Assembly (NCBI RefSeq): GCF_003626655.1
Contig: NZ_RBAN01000001.1
Coordinates: 1,798,001-1,862,000, forward strand
DNA from: Micromonospora costi
GTDB lineage: Bacteria > Actinomycetota > Actinomycetes > Mycobacteriales > Micromonosporaceae
Length of the DNA stretch: 64,000 bases
Direction of reading: 5' to 3'
Position 1 is the stretch's first letter. Every line of letters begins with the position of its first letter. Made by a program: the position numbers and the translations under genes. The notes under the pieces are model-generated. The model did no database searches, was not told the origin of the DNA, and was given only the letters and a program-made list of their open reading frames with translations. Positions 22,715 through 30,127 of the stretch are shown here, in pieces.

Positions 22715-24810
22715 GCGGGCAGGGCACCACGACCGAGGGCCAGCGGCTCCGGCGGCTCCTCGCGGCCGCCGCCGTCGTCCTCGTCGCACTGTGGGCGTAC
22801 GCCTCGTACGTCGCCGGCCGGGACGCGGCCGACCTGCTCCGGATCCGCGCCCTCGCGGAGACCCTCGGGCAGCCCACCGACCGGCTCATCCTCGACCTGC
22901 AGGACGAGCGGCGGCTCACCGGCGGCGCGGTCGCCGGCGGGCCCCGGGAACGCTCCGCGCTCGTCGTGGCGCGCAACGACACCGACCGCACGGTGGCTGC
23001 CCTCCGCGACGCCACCGGCGGCACGGACCTGCGGCTGCTCACCGCCGGCGCGGTGCGCGACCGCGCCGACGAGTTGCTCCGTCAGCTCGACGCGCTGGCC
23101 GCTCTCCGCGCGGACGCCGACGCCGGCCGGGCCGAGGCGGTCGCCGGGTACGACACGCTGCTCGACGCCGCCTTCGCGGTGTACGGACCCGAGTGGGGCG
23201 CGCGGGAGAGCAGGCTGGCCGCCGAGAACCGTGCCGTCGTGGCGCTCGCCCGTTCCCGGGAGCTTCTCGCCCGGGAGGACACCCTGGTCACGGCCGCCCT
23301 CGCGGGCGGGCGGATCAGCGCTGACGACCGCCGCCGGCTGACCGAGCTGATCGGCATGCGGGAGTACGCGAGCAGCGAGGCGGTCGCCGTCCTGCCGGCC
23401 CGGGACCGCGACGACCACCGGTCCATGGTGGAGGGACAACGGTTCACGGCCCTGCGTGCGCTGGAGGACCGGCTGCTCGGTGGTGACGACCGGCCGGCGC
23501 TGGGCGTCGACGGCTGGCAGGCGGTGGTGGAGCCCGCCCTCGACGAGCTGCACGCGCTGGTCCAGTCCACGGCGCGGCACAGCGTCGAACGGGCCACACC
23601 CGGCGCCGCCCTGGTGGTCACCCGCGCCGGCCTGGTCCTGGGCCTCGGCCTGGTCGCGGTGCTCACCCTGCTGCTCACCGGCATCGCCAGCGTCCGCCGG
23701 CTGGCCGGCGGCGGGGCTTTCGCACCCGAGCCCGGTCCGCCGGCACCCGCCCACGGCGCCGGACCGGGCGCAGCCGTACCCGCCCCGGTCGCCGACCGGC
23801 CCGCCGCACCGGCCCCTCACCGTCCCGCCGCGCCGGGCCCGGTCCCCGGTCCCGGGTGGGCCGGACCGGCGCCCGCAGGAACGGCATGGGCGGGCGCCTC
23901 CGACGGTCCGCCCGCACCGGGGTCCACCCCCGCGCCGGCGCCCGGCCGGCCCGGCCCCACGGCGGCCACCGCATCCCTCTTCCTCCGCATCACCCAGCGC
24001 AACCAGGCCCTGCTGCGCGAGCAGTTGAGCCTGCTCGACGCGATGGAACGGCGCGAACGCAGCCCGGAGGAGGCCGCCGAACTGTTCCACCTCGACCACC
24101 TCGCCACCCGGCTGCGGCGCAACGTCGAGAAGCTCGTCACCCTCGCCGGCGTACGCCCGGCCCGCCGCTGGCGGCGGCCCGTGCCGATGCTCGACGTGGC
24201 CCGGGGCGCGGTCGCCGAGGTGGCCGACTACCAGCGCGTCCTGGTGGCGCCGCAGTGGCCGTGGTCGCTCGCCGGGCGCGCGGTCACCGACGTCATCCAC
24301 CTGCTCGCCGAGCTGATCGAGAACGCGCTCGTGTTCTCACCCGCCGGCACGGCGGTCCGGCTGGCAGGCGAACACCGGCCGGGCGGCTGCGCCGTCGTGG
24401 TCACCGACGACGGGCGGGGGCTCACCCCCGAGGCGCTCGCGGCGGCCAACCGGATCCTGGCCGAACCGCCGACGGCGGGTCCCCCATCCGGTCACGCCGG
24501 GCTGTACGCTGCTGCCCTGCTCGCCGCCCGCTGCGGTGCCCGGGTCTCGCTGCGGCCCGGCCCCCGGGGCGGGACGGCGGCGGTCGTGCTGCTCCCGACC
24601 ACCCTGGTCACGCCGACCGGGCCCACCGGTGCAGCGCCCGGGCCGGGCAGCCGGCCCACCCCGTCGGCGCGGCCGGCGGCCGGAACCGGCGTCACCGGCG
24701 ACCTGCCGGTACGGACCCGGCACCCCGGGTCGGTGTGGCCCGGCCCGGCCACGGTCGGCTCCGACACGGTCGAGATGCCGGTCCCCAGAGCAGCGAGAGG
24801 ACTCTCATGA
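22711..24810 (+). CDS. Nitrate-sensor-like histidine kinase (CvnA-type conservon protein)
   Basis: A 699-aa membrane sensor. TM1 is about 17-35 (RRLLAAAAVVLVALWAYA), followed by a helical extracellular NIT-like domain, then TM2 near 300-322 (LVLGLGLVAVLTLLLTG), a Pro/Ala-rich linker, a dimerisation helix (ELFHLDHLATRLRRN) and an HATPase domain with N box ELIENALVFSPAGTAV and VVVTDDGRGL. The organisation is that of CvnA in Streptomyces conservons. The GTG at 22711 overlaps the stop of the IniR-like gene and starts the reading frame just before TM1; the frame open from 21745 is a shadow of that gene. It likely senses an envelope signal. Confidence 0.85.
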   Translation: MSGQGTTTEGQRLRRLLAAAAVVLVALWAYASYVAGRDAADLLRIRALAETLGQPTDRLILDLQDERRLTGGAVAGGPRERSALVVARNDTDRTVAALRDATGGTDLRLLTAGAVRDRADELLRQLDALAALRADADAGRAEAVAGYDTLLDAAFAVYGPEWGARESRLAAENRAVVALARSRELLAREDTLVTAALAGGRISADDRRRLTELIGMREYASSEAVAVLPARDRDDHRSMVEGQRFTALRALEDRLLGGDDRPALGVDGWQAVVEPALDELHALVQSTARHSVERATPGAALVVTRAGLVLGLGLVAVLTLLLTGIASVRRLAGGGAFAPEPGPPAPAHGAGPGAAVPAPVADRPAAPAPHRPAAPGPVPGPGWAGPAPAGTAWAGASDGPPAPGSTPAPAPGRPGPTAATASLFLRITQRNQALLREQLSLLDAMERRERSPEEAAELFHLDHLATRLRRNVEKLVTLAGVRPARRWRRPVPMLDVARGAVAEVADYQRVLVAPQWPWSLAGRAVTDVIHLLAELIENALVFSPAGTAVRLAGEHRPGGCAVVVTDDGRGLTPEALAAANRILAEPPTAGPPSGHAGLYAAALLAARCGARVSLRPGPRGGTAAVVLLPTTLVTPTGPTGAAPGPGSRPTPSARPAAGTGVTGDLPVRTRHPGSVWPGPATVGSDTVEMPVPRAARGLS

Positions 24811-25256
24811 CGCAATCAGTGGTCACCGCGGACGGCCTGACCGAAGCCCTGAACGACCTGGTCGAACGGGTGCACGGCGCCGAGTGCGCCGTGGTGCTCT
24901 CCCCCGACGGGCTGCTCCTCGGCGCCAGCCGGGACGTCGACGACCAACTGGCCGCGCAGCTCTCCAGCCTGGTCGCCGGGCTGGAGGCGCTCGGCTTGGC
25001 CGCCACCCGGGTCTGCGTCGGCGGCGCGCTGCGTCAGATCGTCGTGCAGATGGCACGGGCGTTCCTGTTCGTGGCCACCACGAACAGCGGCGCCATCCTC
25101 ACCGTCCGGATCGGAGCCGAGGCCGAGGTGGGTGACATGGCGTACGAGGTGGCGCTCTTCGTCGGCCAGGCCGACCGGCACCTGCCGGTGTACCTGGAAC
25201 CGGCCTCGGCGGCGACGAGCGGGGAGACCGGTGCAGCAGCCGAACGGCGCCCCTGA
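24807..25256 (+). CDS. Roadblock/LC7 domain protein (CvnB-type)
   Basis: A 149-aa roadblock/LC7 protein (SVVTADGLTEALNDLVERV; AVVLSPDGLLLGASRDVDDQ; ILTVRIGAEAEVGDMAYEVA). In conservons CvnB works between the sensor and the small GTPase, as an MglB-like GTPase regulator. It overlaps the kinase stop by 4 bp (ATGA) and overlaps the DUF742 gene, so the operon is tightly coupled. The ATG at 24807 has GAGAGG upstream. Confidence 0.9.
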   Translation: MTQSVVTADGLTEALNDLVERVHGAECAVVLSPDGLLLGASRDVDDQLAAQLSSLVAGLEALGLAATRVCVGGALRQIVVQMARAFLFVATTNSGAILTVRIGAEAEVGDMAYEVALFVGQADRHLPVYLEPASAATSGETGAAAERRP

Positions 25257-25614
25257 CGAGGCGTGGTACGACGACGACGCCGGGCCGGTGGTCCGGCCGT
25301 ACACCATGACCGGTGGCCGGGCCGCCCCCGAGCGCGGCCGGTTCGACCTCATCACGCTGGTCGTCGCCCGGGGTCCGGTGCCCGCGTCCGCGCAGCTCTT
25401 CCCCGAGCAGACCGCGATCGTCGAGATGTGCCGCCGGCCGCTGTCGGTCGCGGAGGTCGGCGCCGAACTGGACCTGCCGGTCGGGACGGTCCGGGTGCTC
25501 CTCGGCGACCTGCTCGCGGCCAGGCTCATCGAGACGCACGAACCGCCGACGCTCGCCGAACTGCCGTCCGAGGAACTGCTCACGGAACTGCTCGCCGGGC
25601 TCCGCGCCCTGTGA
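25231..25614 (+). CDS. DUF742 protein (CvnC-type)
   Basis: A 127-aa DUF742 protein with VVRPYTMTGGRA near the start and a winged-helix-like end (RPLSVAEVGAELDLPVGTVR). The GTG at 25231 overlaps the roadblock gene by 26 bp and has GGGGAG upstream. In a normal conservon this gene is followed by CvnD, a Ras-like small GTPase; here none follows, the next gene encodes a membrane-anchored CBM2-like protein. The family is firm; the role as signal adaptor is inferred. Confidence 0.9.
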   Translation: MQQPNGAPDEAWYDDDAGPVVRPYTMTGGRAAPERGRFDLITLVVARGPVPASAQLFPEQTAIVEMCRRPLSVAEVGAELDLPVGTVRVLLGDLLAARLIETHEPPTLAELPSEELLTELLAGLRAL

Positions 25615-25683
25615 GCCGGGGGCCGACCCGGCGGCCGGACCAGCGTGACCGCCGCGCGGACCATCTGAAGGGGGAACGAGGTA

Positions 25684-26406
25684 GTGCCGGCATCACCGCC
25701 GCAACCACGCCGGACCACGGCGATCATCGTGCTCGACCGGATCGTGGCCATCGCCGGATCGCTCCAGCGGGCGGTCCTCGACCGGGGCAGAGGATCCCGG
25801 GGCGCCCGGATCGCCGTCCTCGCCGCGCTGGTGGTCCTGATCGCCACGGCGGTACCCGTGGTCCTGGTGCTGCGGACACCGGAACGCCTGGCTCCGGTGG
25901 CCCTCGACCCGCCACCCGACCCCGACGTACCGGCCGCGCCGGAACCCGGCACCCCGGGGGCGGAGGCCCGCCCGGCCGCCTCCGTCCGGCCAACACCCAG
26001 CCACCCGGTCGGCACGAGCGCGTCGCCCAGCTCCGCGTCGCCGTCGGCCAGCGCCGCCGCGAGCAGTTCCGCCCCGGCGCCCGAGCCGCTGCGCGCCGAG
26101 TTCGCCGTCGAGGAGAGCGCGTTGCTCAGCTACCGGGCCGCGGTCACCATCAGCAACCCGGGGACGGCGCCCGCGTCGACGTGGACCCTGGTCGTCACAC
26201 TGCCCCGCGAGTCCCTCGCGGTCACGGCGGTTAACGGCGCCGACGTCACGCGCGACGGCGCCACCTGGACGTTCGTGCCGGACGGGAGCCAGCCGCTGCC
26301 CGGACGTGGTTCGACCCGGGTGACCTTCCGGGTCGGCGGCGCCCCGGTCAGCTCCGCGCCCACCGCCTGCACCGTCGACGGCACGGCCTGCACCGGCCTC
26401 GACTGA
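25684..26406 (+). CDS. Membrane-anchored CBM2-like extracytoplasmic protein
   Basis: A 240-aa type II membrane protein: cytoplasmic residues 1-41, TM 42-64 (RIAVLAALVVLIATAVPVV), a Ser/Ala/Pro linker to about 135, then a beta-sandwich domain resembling carbohydrate-binding module 2 (YRAAVTISNPGTAPASTWTL; STRVTFRVGG) that ends with the Cys229/Cys236 pair around VDGTA. Start GTG at 25684 with GGGGAACGAGG upstream. It follows DUF742 on the same strand by 69 bp and may be the extracytoplasmic sensor or wall-contacting part of the module. The CBM2 assignment is by pattern only. Confidence 0.65.
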   Translation: MPASPPQPRRTTAIIVLDRIVAIAGSLQRAVLDRGRGSRGARIAVLAALVVLIATAVPVVLVLRTPERLAPVALDPPPDPDVPAAPEPGTPGAEARPAASVRPTPSHPVGTSASPSSASPSASAAASSSAPAPEPLRAEFAVEESALLSYRAAVTISNPGTAPASTWTLVVTLPRESLAVTAVNGADVTRDGATWTFVPDGSQPLPGRGSTRVTFRVGGAPVSSAPTACTVDGTACTGLD

Positions 26407-26452
26407 CTCGGCTTCCGCCGGACACCCCGGTTCGGCGCCCGCCGCCGGGTCT

Positions 26453-26506
26453 GCGCTCGGGGCCGGGTCGGCGCTCTGGGCCGGGTCCGCGCTCGCGGTC
26501 AGGGTC
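26453..26506. repeat. 18-bp tandem array, 3 units
   Basis: Three 18-bp units at 26453-26470, 26471-26488 and 26489-26506 (GCGCTCNGGGCCGGGTCS) followed by GGGTTC repeats, between the convergent CBM2-like and DCC genes. Confidence 0.75.
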
Positions 26507-26527
26507 GGGTTCGGGTTCGGTGGGGCG

Positions 26528-26908
26528 TCAGTTCCGGCGGGCGGCCGGCACCGCGCACGCCGCCGTGCCGCCGGGCATGCGGTGCCGGTTGCGGGCCACC
26601 CAGCGGTACGCCGGCCAGGCCGCGGCGCGCACGAGCGGGAACCGCAGTCCCGCGCCGGCCACCCGCCAGAGCGGCCCACTGTCGCCCAGCAGGCGGGCGA
26701 TGGCGTCGGGTCCGGCGGCGCGTACGCCGTCGACGCCGACCCACTGCACGGCCTCCTCGCACTCGGCCTCGGTCAGGCCCAGCGCGGCCAGGTCGGCGAA
26801 CTGCCACGGCAGCACCCGGGCCCCGGTGGGGATGTGGCGCTCGATGAACTCGGCGCAGCGGGTGCAGAAGGCGCAGTCCCCGTCGTAGACGAACGTCGAC
26901 CTCTCCAT
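26528..26908 (-). CDS. DCC family thiol-disulfide oxidoreductase (DUF393)
   Basis: A 126-aa thioredoxin-fold protein of the DCC family: YDGDCAFC places the CxxC redox pair at residues 12-15, preceded by the typical Asp-Gly-Asp. These proteins are thought to exchange disulfides in the cytoplasm, but specific partners are unknown. The start at 26908 has GGAGG upstream and fits the family; the frame to 27235 is out of scale. It faces away from the SOS-boxed radical SAM gene. Confidence 0.88.
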   Translation of the reverse strand: MERSTFVYDGDCAFCTRCAEFIERHIPTGARVLPWQFADLAALGLTEAECEEAVQWVGVDGVRAAGPDAIARLLGDSGPLWRVAGAGLRFPLVRAAAWPAYRWVARNRHRMPGGTAACAVPAARRN

Positions 26909-26986
26909 GCCTCCATCCTCCACCCACCGGACCCGGGCGGCGCCGCGAGGTGGCCGGCGCCACGCCCCGCCGCTCCCGTCTTCTGA

Positions 26987-27025
26987 GAAGTCGCGGCATC
27001 CGGACCGGCTGGACACCGCGACTTC
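26987..27025. repeat. 10-bp inverted repeat
   Basis: GAAGTCGCGG (26987-26996) and CCGCGACTTC (27016-27025) are perfect complements with a 19-bp spacer, in the divergent gap between the DCC and radical SAM genes. It may be a dispersed element. Confidence 0.6.
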
Positions 27026-27076
27026 CAGGAACCCGAGTCGATCAGGGCGCACCACGCGAGCCGGCTTGCATCGTCG

Positions 27077-27092
27077 TCGTACGTGTGTTCGA
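27077..27092. promoter_or_regulatory. LexA SOS box
   Basis: TCGTACGTGTGTTCGA matches the actinobacterial LexA consensus TCGAAC-N4-GTTCGA at 11 of 12 positions, just before the radical SAM start. Confidence 0.75.
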
Positions 27093-27101
27093 ATAATGGC
27101 C

Positions 27102-28148
27102 ATGCGCTGGGACAACCTCGCCGCTCCCCCGGTAGAGGGGGCTCCCGAGCGGGCAGCGCCAGCGACGCCACCCCTGCCGCTGGCGCTGCCCGGCGCGACC
27201 GTCCGCACCTTCGACACCCCCGGCTTCGCCGGCATGACGTTCTACGAGGTGCGCGCCAAGTCGATCATCAATCGGGTGGCGGGCGCCTCCCGCGTCCCGT
27301 TCGAGTGGACGATCAACCCGTACCGGGGATGCAGCCATGGATGCGTCTACTGCTACGCGAGAAATACTCACACCTACCTCGACCTCGATGCCGGGGCGGA
27401 CTTCGACCGCAAGGTGATCGTCAAGGTCAACGCGGGCGACCTGGTCCGCCGGGAGTTGGCCGCGCCGAAGTGGCGGGGCGCGCACATCGCCATGGGCACG
27501 AACGTCGACTGCTACCAGCGGGCCGAGGGGCGTTACGCGCTCATGCCGCAGATCATCGCGGCGCTGCGTGACTTCGCCAACCCGTTCTCGATCCTCACCA
27601 AGGGCACGCTGCTCCTGCGGGACCTGCCACTGCTGCGCCAGGCCGCCGAGGTCACCCGGGTCGGTGTCTCCTACTCGGTGGGCTTCGTCGACGAGCGCCT
27701 CTGGCGCACCGTCGAGCCGGGCACGCCGAGCCCGCGCCGCCGGTTGGACGCCGTACGGGCGCTCACCGACGCCGGCTTCTCGGTCGGCGTGCTGATGGCG
27801 CCGATCCTGCCGGGGCTGAGCGACGACGACGCGTCGATCGACGCCACCGTGGCGGCCATCGCGGCCGCCGGGGCGGCCAGCGTGACGCCCCTGGCCCTGC
27901 ACCTGCGTCCGGGTGCCCGCGAGTGGTACGCACGCTGGCTGGCCCGGGAGTTCCCGCACCTGGTGCCCCGCTACCGCGACCTGTACGGGTCCGGCTCGTA
28001 CGCGCCGCAGGCGTACCAGCGGGAGCTGACGGCACGGGTACGGATCGCGGCCCGCCGGCACGGCCTGCACCGGGGAGAGCGCGGCGACAACCGGAATCTG
28101 CCCGAGCCGCCGGTGCCTCCGGCTGCCGAGCAACTGACGCTGCTCTGA
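27102..28148 (+). CDS. Rv2578c family radical SAM protein
   Basis: A 348-aa radical SAM protein that begins MRWDNL, as in the Rv2578c family. The 4Fe-4S motif CSHGCVYC (Cys77, Cys81, Cys84) follows INPYRG, and spore-photoproduct-lyase-like features (NVDCYQRAEG; ILTKGTLLLRDL) follow. Family members are SOS-regulated in mycobacteria; a LexA box at 27077-27092 supports this here, suggesting a role in DNA repair, but the substrate is unknown. The ATG at 27096 would add two residues; 27102 is chosen because homologues begin MRWD and the SOS box almost touches 27096. Confidence 0.88.
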   Translation: MRWDNLAAPPVEGAPERAAPATPPLPLALPGATVRTFDTPGFAGMTFYEVRAKSIINRVAGASRVPFEWTINPYRGCSHGCVYCYARNTHTYLDLDAGADFDRKVIVKVNAGDLVRRELAAPKWRGAHIAMGTNVDCYQRAEGRYALMPQIIAALRDFANPFSILTKGTLLLRDLPLLRQAAEVTRVGVSYSVGFVDERLWRTVEPGTPSPRRRLDAVRALTDAGFSVGVLMAPILPGLSDDDASIDATVAAIAAAGAASVTPLALHLRPGAREWYARWLAREFPHLVPRYRDLYGSGSYAPQAYQRELTARVRIAARRHGLHRGERGDNRNLPEPPVPPAAEQLTLL

Positions 28149-28192
28149 CCCGCGGCGGGGCGGCACGCGGCGGCCGGAGATACAGTCGCCGG

Positions 28193-28600
28193 GTGCGTAC
28201 CGCTCAGCAGATCCTCGCCGACTCCGCCGTGATCGCCGTGGTGGGCGCGTCCCGCGACCCGCTCAAGGCCGCGCACAGCGTCCCGTTGCAGATAAAGCGG
28301 TACGGCTGGCGGATCATCCCGGTCAACCCGACGGCCGACGAGCTGTTCGGGGAACGCGTCTACCGGTCGCTGGCCGACATCCCGCACCCGGTCGACCTGG
28401 TGAACGTGTTCCGGCCGGCACGGGACGCGGTCGAGGTGGTCCGGCAGGCCGTGGCGATCGGCGCGCCGGCCGTGTGGTTGCAGCTCGGCATCGTCTCCGC
28501 CGAGGCGCGGCAGATCGCCGAGGAGGCGGGCATCGACTACGTCGAGGACCGTTGCCTGGCCGTGGAGCGCGCCGTCGGGGCCCTCAGCCGGCTCGGCTGA
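28193..28600 (+). CDS. CoA-binding (YccU-like) protein
   Basis: A 135-aa Rossmann protein of the CoA-binding / YccU family: VIAVVGASRDPLKAAH at the start forms the nucleotide loop, then IIPVNPTADELFGERVY, FRPARDAVEVV and VWLQLGIVSAEA. These proteins bind CoA or NAD; the physiological role is unclear. The GTG at 28193 gives the family length (137 in E. coli YccU), with GGAG about 13 bp upstream. The previous stop is 44 bp away and the gene may be co-transcribed with the radical SAM gene. It is followed by an 18-bp tandem array. Confidence 0.85.
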   Translation: MRTAQQILADSAVIAVVGASRDPLKAAHSVPLQIKRYGWRIIPVNPTADELFGERVYRSLADIPHPVDLVNVFRPARDAVEVVRQAVAIGAPAVWLQLGIVSAEARQIAEEAGIDYVEDRCLAVERAVGALSRLG

Positions 28601-28603
28601 CCG

Positions 28604-28674
28604 CAGGCCACCCGAACCCGCAGGCCACCCCGAACCCGCAGGCCACCCCGAACCCGCCGGCCACCCCGGACCCG
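28604..28674. repeat. 18-bp tandem array, 4 units
   Basis: Units CAGGCCACCCGAACCCG (28604-28620), two identical CAGGCCACCCCGAACCCG (28621-28638 and 28639-28656) and a diverged CCGGCCACCCCGGACCCG (28657-28674), directly after the CoA-binding protein stop codon. Confidence 0.9.
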
Positions 28675-28692
28675 ACGGGCACCCGCCGGCCG

Positions 28693-28751
28693 GGTCTGCC
28701 GGCCACCAGCCGGGAGCGGCGGCCACCAGCCGGCGGCCGGCCCGGCAGACC
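28693..28751. terminator. Bidirectional hairpin between convergent genes
   Basis: GGTCTGCCGG (28693-28702) and CCGGCAGACC (28742-28751) are 10-bp complementary arms with a long loop containing direct repeats GGCCACCAGCCGG; it ends next to the acyl-CoA dehydrogenase stop. Confidence 0.45.
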
Positions 28752-29948
28752 TCAGAGCTTGTACTCCTTGAGCAGGCCCCGGGAGATGATGGTCTTCTGG
28801 ATCTCCGAGGTGCCCTCGCCGATCAGCAGGAACGGCGCCTCGCGCATGAGGCGCTCGATCTCGTACTCCTTCGAGTAGCCGTAGCCGCCGTGGATGCGGA
28901 ACGCCTCCTGCACGACCTCGGCGCAGTACTCGGAGGCGAGCAGCTTGGCCATGCCCGCCTCGACGTCGTTGCGCTGCCCGGCGTCCTTGAGCCGCGCCGC
29001 GTTGACCATGAGGGCGTGCGCGGCCTCGATCTTCGTACCCATCTCGGCGAGCTTGAACGCGACGGCCTGGTGCCTCGCGAGGGGCTGGCCGAAGGTGCGG
29101 CGCTGCTGGGCGTACGCGACGGCGAGTTCGAAGGCCCGGATGGAGATGCCGCAGGCGCGGGCGGCCACGTTGACCCGCCCCACCTCGATGCCGTCCATCA
29201 TCTGGTAGAAGCCGCGGCCGACCCGCTCCTCGCCGCCGAGCACGGCCGACGCGGGCACGGTCACACCGTCGAGCACCATCTCGGTGGTCTCGACGCCCTT
29301 GTAGCCCATCTTGTCGATCTTGCCGGGGATGGTGAGGCCGGGTGCGGTCTCCCCGAAGCCGGGCTCCTTCTCCAGCAGGAAGGTGCTCATGTTGCCGTAG
29401 ACCGAGTCGGCGCCGGTGTCGGTCTTGACCAGGGTGGCCACGACGGACGAGTACGCGCCGTTGGTCAGCCACATCTTCTGGCCGTTGATGACGAACCGGT
29501 CGCCGTCGCGGACGGCCCGGGACTTGATGGCCGCGACGTCGGAGCCGCACTCCGGTTCGGACATCGAGAAGGCGCCGCGCACCTCGCCGGTGGCCATCTT
29601 CGGCAGCAGCCGGCTCTTCTGCTCGGCCGAGCCGTGCTGCGAGATCAGGTACGCGACGATGAAGTGGGTGTTGACGATCCCGGAGATCGACATCCAGCCC
29701 CGGGACAGCTCCTCGACCGCGAGGGCGTACGTCAGCAGGGACTCGCCGAGCCCGCCGTACTCCTCGGCGATGGTGAGGCCGAACAGCCCCATCTCGCGCA
29801 TGCCCTCGATGATGTCGGCGGGGTACTCGTCGGCGTGCTCCAGCCGCTGCGCGTGCGGGATGATCTCCTTGTCGGCGAACTCCCGGACAGTCTCCAGGAT
29901 CGATCGCTGCACATCGGTCAGGCCGGGCGTCTGGGCGAGTCGAGCCAT
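28752..29948 (-). CDS. Acyl-CoA dehydrogenase
   Basis: A 398-aa acyl-CoA dehydrogenase. FAD/substrate motifs are visible: FSMSEPECGSDVAAIKSRA, KMWLTNGAYSSV, YAQQRRTFGQPLARHQAVAF and the C-terminal GGYGYSKEYEIERLMREA. The catalytic base is the Glu of LIGEGTSEIQK. Chain specificity is undecided; clustering in actinobacteria with MaoC and CitE-like genes suggests a role in short or branched acyl-CoA turnover. A TetR-type dyad (29986-30003) lies 38 bp upstream of the start. Confidence 0.9.
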   Translation of the reverse strand: MARLAQTPGLTDVQRSILETVREFADKEIIPHAQRLEHADEYPADIIEGMREMGLFGLTIAEEYGGLGESLLTYALAVEELSRGWMSISGIVNTHFIVAYLISQHGSAEQKSRLLPKMATGEVRGAFSMSEPECGSDVAAIKSRAVRDGDRFVINGQKMWLTNGAYSSVVATLVKTDTGADSVYGNMSTFLLEKEPGFGETAPGLTIPGKIDKMGYKGVETTEMVLDGVTVPASAVLGGEERVGRGFYQMMDGIEVGRVNVAARACGISIRAFELAVAYAQQRRTFGQPLARHQAVAFKLAEMGTKIEAAHALMVNAARLKDAGQRNDVEAGMAKLLASEYCAEVVQEAFRIHGGYGYSKEYEIERLMREAPFLLIGEGTSEIQKTIISRGLLKEYKL

Positions 29949-29985
29949 CTCAGCCTCCGGGGGATCGGCGCATTACTCATGGGTA

Positions 29986-30003
29986 ACTGAACGCTCGGTC
30001 AGT
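29986..30003. promoter_or_regulatory. TetR-type operator dyad before the acyl-CoA dehydrogenase gene
   Basis: ACTGAACGCTCGGTCAGT has half-sites ACTGA/TCAGT with inner CG pairs (14 of 18 symmetric). This looks like operators used by TetR regulators of acyl-CoA metabolism. It is 38 bp before the acyl-CoA dehydrogenase start. Confidence 0.5.
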
Positions 30004-30127
30004 ATCGGTCGCCGGGGCGGCGAGGCCAAGGTGACCAGTCCACACAACCGCTGTGAAAAGGTTCACCGCTGCGGGTAGCGTCCGGCAAGAGGGCCCACGA
30101 CCGGCGCCGGCAGGAGGAGGAGAGACC

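Noticed and set aside
19376..22789. 1137-codon open frame on the minus strand
   Set aside because: It is antisense to hsp70 and the IniR-like gene, which show correct motifs, starts and overlaps. The frame is Arg/Gly/Pro-rich, as expected for reverse frames in high-GC DNA.
22711..25614. Two-component system with missing response regulator
   Set aside because: The roadblock and DUF742 genes identify a conservon rather than a normal kinase/regulator pair; LuxR protein upstream has no receiver domain.
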